Below, one piece after another: positions 26,471 through 39,104 of a stretch of 64,000 bases of DNA. Both the position numbers and the translations under genes were made by a program. Numbering within the stretch: the first letter of the stretch is position 1; every line of letters starts with the position of its first letter. The notes beneath the pieces were generated by a model. It worked only from the letters and a program-made list of their open reading frames with translations, ran no database searches and was not told the origin of the DNA. Source of the DNA: Bryum argenteum (taxonomy: Eukaryota; Streptophyta; Bryopsida; Bryales; Bryaceae); contig CM073325.1 in the NCBI GenBank assembly GCA_037043015.1, forward strand, positions 7,295,001 through 7,359,000, in the 5' to 3' direction.

Positions 26471-28900
26471 CGTTGTCGCAAGCTCGTTGTGGAGTGGCTC
26501 AGGAGATCATTTTTGGAAAATGGGTAAAGTTTGTGGGGGACTAGATCATTTTGAATTGTTGTTTTGGGATGTAGTTTATAAAATTTTAGAAGGGAGTTTT
26601 GTAAGAGCACCTCAAGAGTCTAGATGCACACCCACTTGATATCCAACTCCGAGGTACATTGGGTGAAAAAATAAAAAAATAAAAAAAAAATAAAAAAATA
26701 AAAAAAAAATAAAAAAATAAAAAAAAATCTTCCTTTTGATTAATTGATTGTGCAGTTTCAAGTTATGTTCAGTTTTTGGCATTACTATTGTGGTTGTGAT
26801 AGCAATTTGTGTGCATGGGCAAAATAAGTGAATGATTAAACCACCACCCAAACTTAGAAGTCTTGGGGCTAGAAACTTTGGAAACTACTATTACATAAAA
26901 ATTGTGAAAACACTCCTTACATTTGACAAAATTCTCCTAGAAAATCAACAAAATAATGCCATTGTAACTAGAGAGCCTCATCTCGTACACCATGACCATC
27001 AACAAGAGGCAAAGAGAGCCCGGAACTACTCCAAAGGCCCCTTTGTAATCTAATTATTGACGCCAACAAAGAGCGATAATACCCATGTGTTTAGCGAGAG
27101 ATATTTTCTATTGGTAATGTCAGACGCCCCACCGACTAGTCATCACAACAGCTTTAAGAAAAATATACAAATAAGCATATGTTGGCGTTTGAGGTGACTA
27201 TAGAAAAAAGGACACACAAAGAGAGGGGGGGTTGTGGGGGGCAGGCAGGAAACGGAACAGACTTTTTGCTGCGCACTAGAACATGATGAGAAGCAGGGAT
27301 AGTCAGACGGGGGCCTGGCCGGGGTAGAGAGAGAGGCTTGTCGTAAGGCCTTTGTTGTGGAATTTGGACAACCCCGGCATTGGGATTGAATAACCGTAAA
27401 AAGGAATAAAAACAGGCTTTCATCATACGCATCCTGCCAACAAGGTGGGGATGGGGACAAGGGAGTTTGTCAACCTGCACCTCCTGCTCCTGCTCCTCCC
27501 TCCACTTCCATTGCCATGTGCTCGCCATCGCTGGCATCGTAGTATTATTCTTGCCAGAACCTCCACCACCGCGTTTTGTCTCCCCACTCTCTTCTTACAT
27601 GGATTTTCACCAACTTGTGTGCGCGCGTCTAGGAACTAGCACAAGAGAGTATGTATCGTACCGTACCTCACCTTGCACGCAACATTTTTTATTACATTTG
27701 TACTTAGGGACGCTTTACATGGGAGCCAATGAATCTCTAAGGCAATCCGCACACATTTTGAGCCCAATTGGCTTCATGCGCCACTTTGAGAACACATTAA
27801 ACAATTAATAAAGTGGGGGCCGATTACCCCATGTGTAAAGCTCTTGGGGCCAATCTGTAAAAGGAGAAACGAGGCCATGGGGCCAATTCGTATTTTGCAT
27901 GCTTTTGATTTGTTCACATTAAAATATCTTAGTGAAATTATGATTTTGTATTGAGGGAGTACATATTCTCAAAGTATTTAGTATTCATCATTGGAAGATT
28001 GCCTGATAACTCATATATGCTAGCGACGAGTACAATGTTATTGTCTTGCAAGAGCGTCCACAATCTTTGCCTATCATGTAGGCATTTGACGAGCAGTGGA
28101 AGTCACCAAATAGGGTATGCCAAGAGTTTAGAATATTGAAAACAAAAACATATTCTATTACCATCCACAATAGTAAACTATACCATCCCATACCATAATG
28201 CATACACGAATGTGACCTCTCTTTCTCCTTACCCCTTGGCTATAACGTAATGTCATTGTGTCCTTCCGATTTGGTTACAAGCTAATAACAAACTCCAAAT
28301 GGTTGTGAAGTACCAATCAACAACAATTTCCAATTTATCCAAAGCAATAAGGTCAATATATTTTTTAACATTTCGCTGGTAACAACAACAGGGCACCGTC
28401 TTAAATAATTTTGAGCTGTTACTTTTGGAGAGCAGTACGCCATAAAACAAAATACCAGCCGCATTACAGGCAACACCATGATGATGAGTGAATGAAAGGG
28501 TGTAAGTACTCAAAAAGAAGGGGAGGGGGGGGGTAATGACAATACCTGTGAGAGGGATGTCACACCTGAACGAGCTTCATCATGTTGAAATTGACATACC
28601 CCAATTTTTTTACTTGTGTGTAGGGCATGTTTTTTAAAAACTGGTTTGATGCGGAATTTATGCCGATGGTACCCTTGTTGTTGTCGCATCCGCCTTTCCT
28701 TGTACCCCCAAAAACTTCCACTTACAATGGCCCCTGCACCTTCCTCCCGGTAGCTCCCGCCTGGCTCGTGTTGACATTGTTGGAGTTGGTGCCATCGGGA
28801 TTGCACTTAAGTTGCGGTCGTACCGTAAGCCCCACGATAGCTTTCATTTGTGCGGCTAAGAAATTACCCTCAAATGCCCTGGAGTGTGGAAAATACACTG
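26471..28900. other. Spacer without a supported gene
   Basis: 26665-26727 is an A-rich simple repeat of the form (A5-10 T)n. A GC-richer patch at 27190-27640 allows a 127-codon minus-strand frame (27537-27154) with no recognisable domain and no matching exons. G-runs at 28520-28535. Nothing else was identified. Confidence 0.35.
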
Positions 28901-28918
28901 AGGGGCTTGCTTGGGCGT

Positions 28919-29187
28919 TTAACCCCTAAAGATCCACGATGTTTTGGGAGCTTGAAATCCCAACACTGACCACTATGTACTAATGCGGGTACGTCCAATA
29001 TTTTTGGAAATTTTTGATAACTTCAACGGTAGGATCTTGAAGTAGACTACCATAGGTAGTAGTGTGAAAATTTTCAACCGTTGGATCATCACTGGATGTG
29101 AGATCATAACATTTGAAGTTGACTGTAAATTGTTTTTGGCCCTGACCGTAAAAGCCAAATTGGTGGCCATGGTCGTTTAGGGGTTAA
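28919..29187. mobile_element. TTAA-flanked MITE, 261-bp core (element a)
   Basis: The core is 28923-29183, with TTAA at 28919-28922 and 29184-29187. The left end is CCCCTAAAGATCCACGATG and the inverted right end CCCCTAAACGACCATGG. It is about 95% identical (12 differences in 261 by hand) to element b in opposite orientation. It carries the family motif: TATAAC-like ATCATAACATTTGAAG and TTTTCAACCGTTGGATC. The left flank is the right end of a c-type element, so a is a nested insertion. Confidence 0.8.
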
Positions 29188-29489
29188 GGGTTTACGCCCC
29201 TTTGGATGCTTGTACCCGCGTCCAGTCCCAACTGAAATGAGGAATTAGTAACTACTTAGTAAAACTACATGTGCGAGGAATATAGAAGCTAAAGTATTCA
29301 CTTAACTCCCGGGTCTTATTGCCCTAATTCTCTTGGAGGCTGAAAAGCCAGAATTTGTGAAAATAACTATCCTTCCTTACAAATGTGTGTCTGAATCAAA
29401 TTTCCAACCATAAAAGCATGAATTATGGGATCAATTTGTCTTCGTGATGCCCTAATATGGCACCGTATAATGTTCGCTCTGAATAAGGC

Positions 29490-29830
29490 ACGAGAAGCCT
29501 TGGCTTGGTGGTTAGGGCTCATGGCCTCCATTGAGGAGGTCGTGGGTCATATTTCTCATGCCGACGTGGTGCTCACCACCATAGTCCACCCAACTATGGT
29601 GTGGGGTTCTGGAACCTTGTTGTATGGGTACGTCAAAGCCCTTTCGGCGAATACCATGTGGGATATCTCTAAGCCAGTGGCGAGGTAGGAACTAGCATAG
29701 TATTCATCCCGAAAGGGGTTAGTAGTCCCGCCATTGGTGTGATGACCTCCGGGCATACATCCAAGGATAGGTCGAATGGACACTCTATTCACGGCCTCTA
29801 AATAGGTTGGAGTTTCTCTTCTTCTTTGCT
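29490..29830 (+). repeat. tRNA-derived SINE, copy 1
   Basis: The head has an A-box-like CTTGGCTTGGTGGTTAGGGC and a B-box-like GTCGTGGGTCATATTTC. The body includes TGGTGCTCACCACCATAGTC and GGTAGGAACTA-CATAG, and the tail GGACACTCTATTCACGGCC ... GGTTGGAGTTTCTCTTCTTC. A second near full-length copy lies inverted at 33246-33600; tail fragments are at 34285-34400 and 38395-38500. Confidence 0.65.
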
Positions 29831-29834
29831 CTCA

Positions 29835-31859
29835 ATACATGGTACAGTTGGATTGGGGGAGATATTATGTACCTCTATGTGAAGATTACTCGAGCTTCAT
29901 TTCTGGACGTGCTCCATGTTAGAGCACTCTCCAATACATCGAGATTTGCAAAATGAATCGTCTTCTTCTCGGGTGAATACAAACGCGGTTTTCGAGCGGG
30001 ATACATTGTACACAAAATATTGTACATAAATTGACTATATACAAACATGCTCAGTTGCATTAGAATCTCCCAATAATAATTTCTGACACACAATTATCAT
30101 TTAAAAATTGGGGCAAATTTTTTAAATTCTTAAAAAGGATAGAAAATATATATTCTCAAAAGTGTCCGAATGAGGAGCAAATGCAATCTGACAAAGGGCA
30201 CCAGTAGTACTAGAGAGAAAAAGTAAAGTTACGGGATTGTCATATGTTTCGTACTGCCCCACCTTTATAATATCACAGTACAACGAATGAAATCTATATC
30301 ATCCACTTCTTTTCATCCACTCTCTGCATTCACTGCAGTTGGTCAGCCTGCCCCCTGCTGCCCGCTGCCCTATTGCATTGGCTGGCAGCAGTTCCCTACT
30401 ATATAGCTTTTTTTCCCTTTTAGCCCCAATTTATGTTACTGGCTCTCAGCTTTTGTCATTTAAATTTTGCCATCAATTTGCCTTTGTCACACGTTTTCCA
30501 TCCCCGAGCTCTTGGGAATATATTAATAGCTTCAAAATTTAATTTTGGCTAGTTAAGAATTTGGAGAAATAATGTTTTTTTGGGGGGGCATTTGAAGGTT
30601 ATTATTTTTAATAATAAAATGAAAAAGCATATTTTTTTGCATTAAATGTGTCAATGGAAAGGTGGAGATATGTTTTTTCACGTTTTTGGTTGTCGAGTTA
30701 TGGACACCACTTTTGAAGAACAATTGATTTGTGGTTAGAAATGGGAATTATGGATGTGTGAAGCTTGCCAAAATGAGAAAGATGTACTTTAATTAGTGTG
30801 GGTACTGTCAAAAGAAAAAGACTAATTATGTTTAACAAATGATTGGGGGAATATTCATGAATCAATCAATGTGTGTAAATGGACTTTGATTTCCAAAAGG
30901 CACATAAAAATATCAAAGATATGAATTATTAGAAGTTTAGAGGGGATGTTTAACTATGTGTATAGTTTTTCCAAGTCACTAGTGTGTAATTTTTATTGAG
31001 TGATTTTTGTCCATTTCCCTCAACATTACTCAAATTAATGTTATTTTGTTGCACATCAGAGGAGTTGCTTCCGAGACATCTAAAGCCCTCACATCTTATT
31101 ACTAATGTTTCTCCCATCACATTATGAGGAAATGTACAAACCGCCATTAGGTTTTCAACACCCTCACCAAACATTAATTCCCACAAGGTATTTATCAAGC
31201 GTTTTGTTATGAATAACATCATTGGAGTCTCAATATGGATCCAATGTCATCTATGTACTTTGTGCAAGTTCAAAATTTTGAAGTGTGTGATGTGCCGCCT
31301 ATAAGGTGCCAAGGATTAAGCAAGAAGTGACTAGTTACAGATTAAGAGGTAATGCATGAACATCATTAGCATGTGCAAGTTCATTATGATATTTCTCAAA
31401 AACTTTTGAATCAACCCATAAATACCAATAAAATTTTCAAGTACACTATTCTTGAAAACTATAATAAGCACAGTAGTACACCTAGTCTCACTATAGTATG
31501 TGAAGCCAATTGTAAGGCCTAACCCACATCAAAATGTAAGGTACCAATTATGTTGAAAGTCTACAGTCGTCAACATATCATAAGATTTTTCTCTTTTCAT
31601 TGAACCTACAACTACCAATTTGTATTGCAAGTTCACAATAATTTTCAATCAATAATAAGATGCTTTAGACTCTCTTTGTTCTCAAGGTGAACACTTGTTT
31701 GTCGTGCACATGTGATTCCTACGATTTATCTAATTCCCGTTCAAAAAATCGGTATAATGTTCAAATTTTGGAATAATATTAAAAAAAATGAACATTTGAT
31801 ATGACTTCACACTAACAAACCGGTAATTCCTCACGTTCAAGTGGAGGGTTAGGCTACTT
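29835..31859. other. A+T-rich spacer, no gene seen
   Basis: No exon chain or terminal repeats were recognised. A GC-richer patch at about 30315-30400 is the only compositional change. Confidence 0.35.
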
Positions 31860-32795
31860 TTAACCCCTAAAAATCCAGGAAAACCGATTCGGTTTTCTGA
31901 GATTTCGGGCAGCTCATTTTAAGCATTTAAATTGATATTTTTGCCTAAGATTTTTATTGGGTGCTCTCCATACAGTAATGTGTATGTGGTAAAATTTTCA
32001 AAGTCAAATTTTAATTTTATAACCTTCACCTAGAAATTTTAGGTTTCAAGTCCTAAACGGGCAGTTTAAAATTAATTTTTTTAATTTATTTTTTTTTAGA
32101 AATATGTTCATTACCAAATTACTATTCAAATTCCAAAGTATCCGAAGTCAAAACGTTTACCAATTTTACAAGGGCAGCCTCCAAAACTTTCAAAAACAAT
32201 CTTCACAATTTCTAGTAATTTTACAATTTTTTCTTTCAAAAATTGCCAAAATTCGAGATTTTGGATTTTTTCCAAGATTTTTTTTTTTCAAAATTCACAT
32301 TATCATAAATTCACCTTCTCACTGTCGAGATTTTTCTCAAACTAAATATATCATACGTGGTGCTTGTTTTACTATATGGTTGTTTTTAGACCTTCTTTCA
32401 TAAAATATTTTACGTTAAGGTCAAAAAGTGGAATTGGTCTCTAAAATTTTGCATGAGCATACCCAACTTGATTACCTACATGAAAAAAAATGAGGGAAAA
32501 ATATTTGGAATAACAATCATCAAGTTGCCCTTGGCACCATTTCGACAATGCCTCTCACGCAGCGGCAAAAAAAAGTGTTGGTCAAACTTTGATTGTTATG
32601 ATCTCACAAATGACAAACATCCAACGGTTGAAATTTTGACCAGTCCTTTGTATACAAGTTAGGTACAAGATCTTACGGTTCAAAGTCTAAAACCGGAAAA
32701 AAAAGTTTCTCCATTTCCCCATTTCCCAACGAAGGTGAAAAATGGCAGTTTTTGGTTCTGGAGGTCGAGGAAACCCCTGGATTTTTAGGGGTTAA
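31860..32795. mobile_element. TTAA-flanked element, 928-bp core (element h)
   Basis: The core is 31864-32791, with TTAA at 31860-31863 and 32792-32795. The 16-bp ends are perfect inverted repeats: CCCCTAAAAATCCAGG. The family motif (TTATGATCTCACAAATGAC, CATCCAACGGTTGAAATTTT, ACAAGATCTTACGGTT) lies at 32597-32682 near the right end. It is the longest complete TTAA element here. The longest open frame is short and T-rich, with no transposase similarity, so it is non-autonomous. Confidence 0.78.
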
Positions 32796-33245
32796 GGGAG
32801 TGCAATGTGGCCCTAGCATGACACATACCCTAATGCAAGAACATACCTCGTTACATCATGTTTAATATTTTCTCTATCAACTCTTTCTACAACATGTCCA
32901 AGGTGACTACATTCTAGCCCCCTCGGTAGCGACCTCTTACAATAGGTACATTGTTGCCAGTCACCTTTTAAACCAACCAGCAACAAAAACCGGAATCAAG
33001 GACCCCATATCCACAAAATTCATCACTTTTTTAGACAGCTCGAATATCATGAGGTACAAGTCAAGGGCCGTTAGTACAAAATCCCGAGCATTCCTGAACT
33101 TCGTTGCATTATCAAATGACAATGGACCAAGCGATTGATGCACATGATGGACATGAAGGAGGACATGCAAGTAAAAAAAGTTCAAGTGGAATCTTTTCTA
33201 GCAAATTAGCAGTTACAAGCTAGATAATTCTTTGTATGTTGATAC

Positions 33246-33600
33246 GTGAAACGAAGTAGAAGAAGAGAAACTCCAACCTTTTTAGAGGTCAGTGTGAATA
33301 GAGTGTTCGTTCCACCTATCCTTGTATTTATGCTCAGATGTCATCACACCAATGGCAGACTACTTGCTCCTCTCCGGGTGAACGCTATGGTAGTTCCTAC
33401 CTTGCGAGTAGTGCCTTCGAGATACCCGACATGGTTTTTCCCCAAAGGCTTTTCCCACCCCCCCCCCCCCCCACTATAGTTGGGTGGACTATGGTGGTGA
33501 GCACCACGCCAACATGGGGAATAGAACTCACGACCTCCTCATTTAATTTTGATGAATAACAAACATGGATTGCTTGGTCTTAGGGCTCTTATCTTCTACC
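33246..33600 (-). repeat. tRNA-derived SINE, copy 2
   Basis: On the minus strand it has the same order as copy 1: AAGACCAAGCAATCCATG in the head, GAGGTCGTGAGTTCTATTCC (B-box-like), TGGTGCTCACCACCATAGTC, a C/G homopolymer of about 16, GGTAGGAACTACCATAGCG and ACACTCTATTCAC ... AAGGTTGGAGTTTCTCTTCT. Divergence from copy 1 is moderate. Confidence 0.65.
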
Positions 33601-34010
33601 TCTAAGAATTATCTATTAAACAAGGCATATTGTTTGTTTTGTGAGTGCGTGAGTGATTCTATGATCTAGGGTATCGACGGTCGGATCGAGGCGCACGAGG
33701 TGTTGTTGGAAGTGGGTTCTGGTTAAAAGGTGGGGACAACAATCGGATCACGACCACACCGATGGATCCCCAGATTTTCAATTTCCAAGTAATCATAGCC
33801 CCCAAAATCACCAGAAATTACATAATTTTAGATTTAGCAGAAAATGAGAGGGGCATGGTCAAAGTATTTTACTGGGCCTGGCAATGCCGCAGAGACATAC
33901 TAGTGGTTGATTAATTTCACATAAGCAAATTGCAAATTACAAGGCCATGTTTGGGGTGGTTTACCTTGCACGTTGTACAATACTAGATATTTTCTCTAAC
34001 CAAAATTTTA

Positions 34011-34116
34011 TACTCCCTCTGTCACATTACAATCGTAGAGTAGGTTCTCTTATATCTATCTCTTGAGGTAGTTTTGAGAGGACCTAGTAGACAATTATAA
34101 TGGGACACATGGAGTA
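34011..34116. mobile_element. Stowaway MITE, 102-bp core
   Basis: The core 34013-34114 begins CTCCCTCTGTCACATTACAA and ends, inverted, CTCCATGTGTCCCATTATAA. TA flanks both sides. The CTCCCTC-GTC start is the Stowaway (Tc1/mariner) signature. Confidence 0.8.
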
Positions 34117-34284
34117 TGTAACTTGTGATCACAGTGCACAAAACTAGTGTCAACAATAGCACTCCATCCAAGGTAGGAGGCTCTAGAATCACACAACACC
34201 AAAGAATCACAAAGCACCTAAGCACGAGGTACGATATAGCTTCTAACTTCAAATTACAACATAGAATGTCCAATTCACACAACC

Positions 34285-34400
34285 ACTTCCAGATAGATAG
34301 AAACTCCGGTCCCTTTCCAAGGGGCCGGCGTGAATGAAGTGTCCGTTCGTAATGCTAATATCCCGATGGCCACCGGACAAGGGGGAATTGATCACTTCCA
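34285..34400 (-). repeat. SINE tail fragment
   Basis: On the minus strand GGACACTTCATTCACGCCGG ... GGACCGGAGTTTCTATC matches the tail of the SINE at 29490-29830. The head is missing. Confidence 0.45.
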
Positions 34401-35087
34401 GATACACCTATGAGTCTCGATACTAAAACTCATAACTAATCCAATATTTATGATTACAATTGGTCCAATCTCTTGTATACTTTACATATCCCATTGAGTG
34501 CGCCACTCCGCAACAACCTTGCAAGATGCCAATCCAAAATTATGGGGCTATTGACCCTCCTACCTTATGATGGCCAAACTCGGCCTCTACTTGGATTGAT
34601 AGATTGATACAAAAAGTACCCAAAGCCAACTTTCCACTTCTGGACAAGATTAGATGATGGAAGCAACAATGATCACCATTTGGATTTTTTTTGAAAGTAA
34701 AAAATAAACACTAGGAATTCTCCTCCTTGTAGCAATTAATAATCAAGGGCATATGTATATATTCTAACCTCAGATTTGTATGTACAATTTGGTTGCAACT
34801 AACAAGTGAGCTCTAAAAATATGGTGGTACCCTCTCCCCCCCGGGACTGGACAGGACGTAGCCGATACTGAGCATGGGAACTGGATTCGGAACCGCCGGG
34901 ACTACTGCAACAACAAGACGGGTGCTTGCTTGTCTTGGCACGCTGCTCATCAGTACAACCCACTTTACCCCCCCCCCCCCAGCGAGGCGAGTACAAGTGA
35001 TGAAGAGCGTGTAAACTCAACCCTACGCGAGCGAGCAACACATGATGCCCGCCCAGTTATGGTGACACACCCGCATCAAGTACCACC

Positions 35088-35660
35088 TTTTTGGTGATCG
35101 GAATATTTACCCTCCCTCCTTCTCACTCTTACTCCAAAAAAACACACGAAATTAAATTAATATGGGTCTATTCTTTTTCTCCGCTTTTTGGTGATCGGAA
35201 TATTTACCCTCCTTCTCTTCCGAGAAAAAACTCACGAAATTAATATGGGTTTATTTTTCTCCCCTTTTTGGTGATCGGAATATTACCATCCTCTCCGAAA
35301 AACACAAGGAAATAATATGGGTTTATTTTCTCCCCTTTTTGGTGATCGGAATATAACCCTCCTTCTCTTCCGAAAAACACACACGAAAAATTAATATGGG
35401 TCTAATTTTCTCCGCATTTTGGTGATCGGAATATTACCCTCCTTACCTCACTTCCGAAAAACACACAAAAATACTATGGGTCTATTTTTCTCCCCTTTTT
35501 GGTGATCGGAATATTACCCTCCTTCTCACTCTTCCAAAAAACACACGAAAATAATATGGGTCTATTTTTCTCCCAATTTTGGTGATCGGAATATTTACCC
35601 TCCTTCTCTCTCTTCCGAAAAACACACGAAAATAATATGGGTCTACTTTTTTCTCCGCTT
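35088..35660 (+). repeat. ~80-bp minisatellite, seven clear copies
   Basis: TTTTGGTGATCGGAATATT starts each unit, at about 35088, 35185, 35265, 35336, 35417, 35496 and 35577. Each unit continues with ACCCTCCTTCTC, CCGAAAAACACACGAAA and AATATGGGTCTATTTT. Spacings are 97, 80, 71, 81 and about 80. Decayed units continue to about 36120 (TTTTGGTAAG, TTTTGGTGATAAAATATTAC, TTTTGGTAAGGGGATAG). Confidence 0.85.
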
Positions 35661-36239
35661 TTGGAAGGGCCCTTATAGTGCATGGGATCCATAGCACCGT
35701 TTTGGTAAGTGAATATCACCCTCTTTTTGGTTCAAATAAAAACAAATGATGTTAGCAGTGCAATTTTGAGTCTACTTTTGGAGGCCCGGTTTCTAAATCA
35801 TTGGGTGTGTGAATCAAAACGTTACTATCCTTGGCACATCACAAACTTTTTGGTGATAAAATATTACCCTCCTTCCTACTAACCTAAATAACAAAAGAAA
35901 TAATGTAGGTCAAATTTTCTTGGCTTTTGAGGGAACCCATATGGTTCTATGACTTTATCCATGGCACATCACCACCATTTTGGTAAGGGGATAGTACTCT
36001 CCTTTCTACCTACCTTTTTTTCAAACAAAAGAACTACTCTAGTCAATTTTTGGAAGGTTCGTTTTTGTTTTAGATGAATGGCACATCACCGCCGTTTTGG
36101 TACGATATTTTCTCTCCGATAAACTAAAGGAAAATACACAACATTTGAGTCAATTCTCTCGCCTTTGAAAGGCCCATTTTTTCCCCATTGCACCGCTATC
36201 TTTTCTCTCTCCAATCAAAGCAATTCTATCTACCTTTTG

Positions 36240-37190
36240 AGTTGATTTTTTTTTTCGGGGGCCCGGGGCCATAGTGGATTGTTTCATGGGGTGCATGTGG
36301 CTTTTTTAGGATCCCCACCCTCCAGGAGAGAGATGAGAGCGAGGGAGGGGAGGGGGGAATATTTGCGGGGTGGTGATAAGTACTCGTAGCAATCAGTTGC
36401 ACTCATTGGAGGGGCGAGGTCTGTTGTTTTGATATGTCTTTCGCACACACCTGTAAATGCAAGGGAATTTATGTTGCCAGCGCAAAATCATTGCATTGCG
36501 CAACGAGCCTATCGCCTTCCTTCCAATTCGGAGAATGAAAAACAAACAAACTGCCTCATCATCATCATTATAGCCTACATACCCTTTGGCTCGACAATTG
36601 TATACTTACAACGCACAAGACTCCATTGAGAACGCGTTGCCCATTGTTTTATCGTCAGCCCTAGTTATTGGGTTACACTCGTAAGGTCCCGGAAAAGAAG
36701 TATCCCATGTCTACCATTTTATTTATTATTATTTTTTTAATTTTTGATATTGGTTAGACCAAGGTAGGTAGGTAGGTAAGTTTGTATATTGGTAGGTTGG
36801 TACTTTGGTGGGTAGGAAGGATCGACGTACAGTATTTTATTATAGAAGTAGATGTTGTTGCTATTTTTTTTTATTTTTTATTTTTTCAAACCTACTCCCT
36901 GTACACTTCTTCACGTACGAGAGTCATCTTTCCAAAGTAGAGGCACCTATGGGTGCTTGTTTGGGCGGTATGGGAGGAGAATTTATTTTTGGATTACGAC
37001 GATATAGGAGAAAAGGCGATTTTTTTTTAGATGCACCAAACCATCAACTTTGTATGAACGTATGTGAATTTTACGTAGATGGGTTTAATCCATAAATGTT
37101 CCTGCCATTTTCTTAGTCGATAAAGATAATATTTTGAAAGCTTCCTAAATGGAAATGCAAGTAAGGTATTTGAATTTTTTTTAATCATGC
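36240..37190. other. Spacer with GGTA microsatellite
   Basis: (GGTA)n-like sequence occurs at 36765-36810. No gene or element ends were recognised. Confidence 0.35.
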
Positions 37191-37690
37191 AATCTTGTAG
37201 TACGCTTAGTGTAGGTCATGTTGGTCAAATTTGGAGTCATGAGGTTTTATAGATTGCGAGATGAGAATGTATTTGTACTCAAAATTGATTATGAAACTCC
37301 AACATTTTCACTTTGAAGTGGAAATGCTATGAATTGCAATCAAAATTTCGACAACAAGAAAGTTGTTCACCTTCATCTAAAATTTACTCTTGGAACAAAT
37401 GAAAACACAAAGTAAAGGCACAAACACAAACATAAAGATCTTGGATCAAATGTCCTTGCAATGGTGAAAATTGTCTCGTTTTTTACAAAGGAGGAATAGT
37501 CCAGATCTAAACCTCTTGCACTAAAATCCTTGCCATGACTTGAAAACGTATCGGGTGGCATTTTACAGCAAGAGCTCGACTTCAATTGGATTCCAACCCC
37601 AAAAAATAAAATTGAAATCCAAAAGTGTATACAGGAGATACAACTCCTCAAAGACCATGCATTTCTTCGTGAGGTGGATTTCTCCTAAAG
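37190..37690 (+). mobile_element. Long-arm TTAACCC-type element, fragment (blocks A and B)
   Basis: TTTTCACTTTGAAGTGGAAAT, AACAAGAAAGTTGTTCACCT and AGGAGATACAACTCCTCAAA align with 10730-11070 and, inverted, with 19050-19400. Both ends are missing. Confidence 0.45.
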
Positions 37691-38394
37691 TCCACATTCT
37701 ACATACCATAAAATCTTTGACCACATAATTTACGACCCTCTTCACACATGTTTCTCACAAGTACAATTGGCTCAAGAAACATGCACGCCCTATAACATAT
37801 AACTAGCAAGGTATATGCCGCAATTTTACTATTATTTGCGACTTTAAGTATGTGGTCCAAAACCATACGAATTAAAGTAACATTTGACATCGCATACCAT
37901 GTCGTGTCCAAATACGCCTACAATCGTAAAGCAAGAAGGCAACACATTCCATGTCTAAAAAGCAACAATGACATATCATCCACATCTATGTCCTATCGAA
38001 TTGTGGGTGTCGAGATCATCAAGTGTAAAGGGGACGTTACCATTCGCGCAGCCATATTGCCACTTTGCTGCGTCAACAATTTATGGGGCCTAACCTTTTT
38101 GGGATTCTAAAGAGGAATCTTAGCAAACCAACATGAACTCTGCTCCAAAAGCCACCCCCTTTTGGTGTTTCTCTAAAGCAGGAGACTATTCAACAAATAT
38201 TCTTTTGTCCACATAAGCACCCCAAAAAAAAAAATCTAAAAAAAAATGAATGATCCTTTTTTGAAGCAAAGGTAAATAGTGCACAACATAAGCAATAAAT
38301 GTTTGTGTGCTTTCAATCGGCTCAAGATCTTGTACCATATTTGTGTCACACACTCCAAGTGTACGAATTGTGAAATTGGAATATTCAAAAGTTA

Positions 38395-38510
38395 GAAGTA
38401 GAACTACAACAAATTCAGACCTGTTTTGAGGTTGGCGTGAATAGTGTGTTTGTTTGATACTTATGCCTTATGGTCATAACACCAATAGTGTGGTTGAGTT
38501 ACAATTGTAG
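38395..38510 (-). repeat. SINE tail fragment
   Basis: On the minus strand CACACTATTCACGCCAACCT and ATTGGTGTTATGACCATAAG resemble the tail and body of the SINE family at 29490 and 33246. Confidence 0.4.
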
Positions 38511-38689
38511 AGCTGCAATTATAAAATATTGTAGTAAGGAACTTCTTTTTTGGTAATGGTTTTGGTTACTAAAACCCAATTTGTATGATATCTTAATTTG
38601 TGATAGACCAAGCATGTTTCTGAGTTTTACAAACCGAAAATTGCGATTATTCGACCACTTTAAAAACTAAAATTTGTGTTAAAATTTTC

Positions 38690-38958
38690 TTAACCCCTAA
38701 AGGCCCACGGCCGCCGATTCGGCTTTTACGGTCAAGGCCAAAAAAAATTTACAGTCAACTTCAAATGTTATGATCTCACATCCAGTGATGATCCAACGGT
38801 TGAAAATTTTCACACTACTACCTATGGTAGTCTACTTCAAGATCCTACGGTTGAAGTTATCAAAAATTTCCAAAAATATTGGACGTACCCGCATTAGTAC
38901 ATAGTGGTCAGTGTTGGGATTTCAAGCTCCCAAAACATCATGGGCCTTTAGGGGTTAA
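38690..38958. mobile_element. TTAA-flanked MITE, 261-bp core (element b)
   Basis: The core is 38694-38954 with TTAA at 38690-38693 and 38955-38958. Ends are CCCCTAAAGGCCCACGG and, inverted, CCCCTAAAGGCCCATGATG. It is the inverted, ~95% identical sister of element a at 28919. The equal core length (261) supports exact boundaries. Confidence 0.8.
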
Positions 38959-39104
38959 TTTGCAATTTGACTATGCATATTCTCACACACACACCTTGTA
39001 ATACAAGAAGCACCTACTAAATATTTTAAGCAAAAATATTACTTTGACCCTTTCATCAAGGCTGCCCAGAATTGCAAAAACCACTTATGACATTCTTGGT
39101 CTCT

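Noticed and set aside
27154-27537. 127-codon minus-strand frame
   Set aside because: No recognisable domain, no exon neighbours, Pro/Leu composition of a GC-richer patch.
35088-36120. CRISPR-like array
   Set aside because: Whole units repeat, with no unique spacers, in a eukaryotic nuclear setting.
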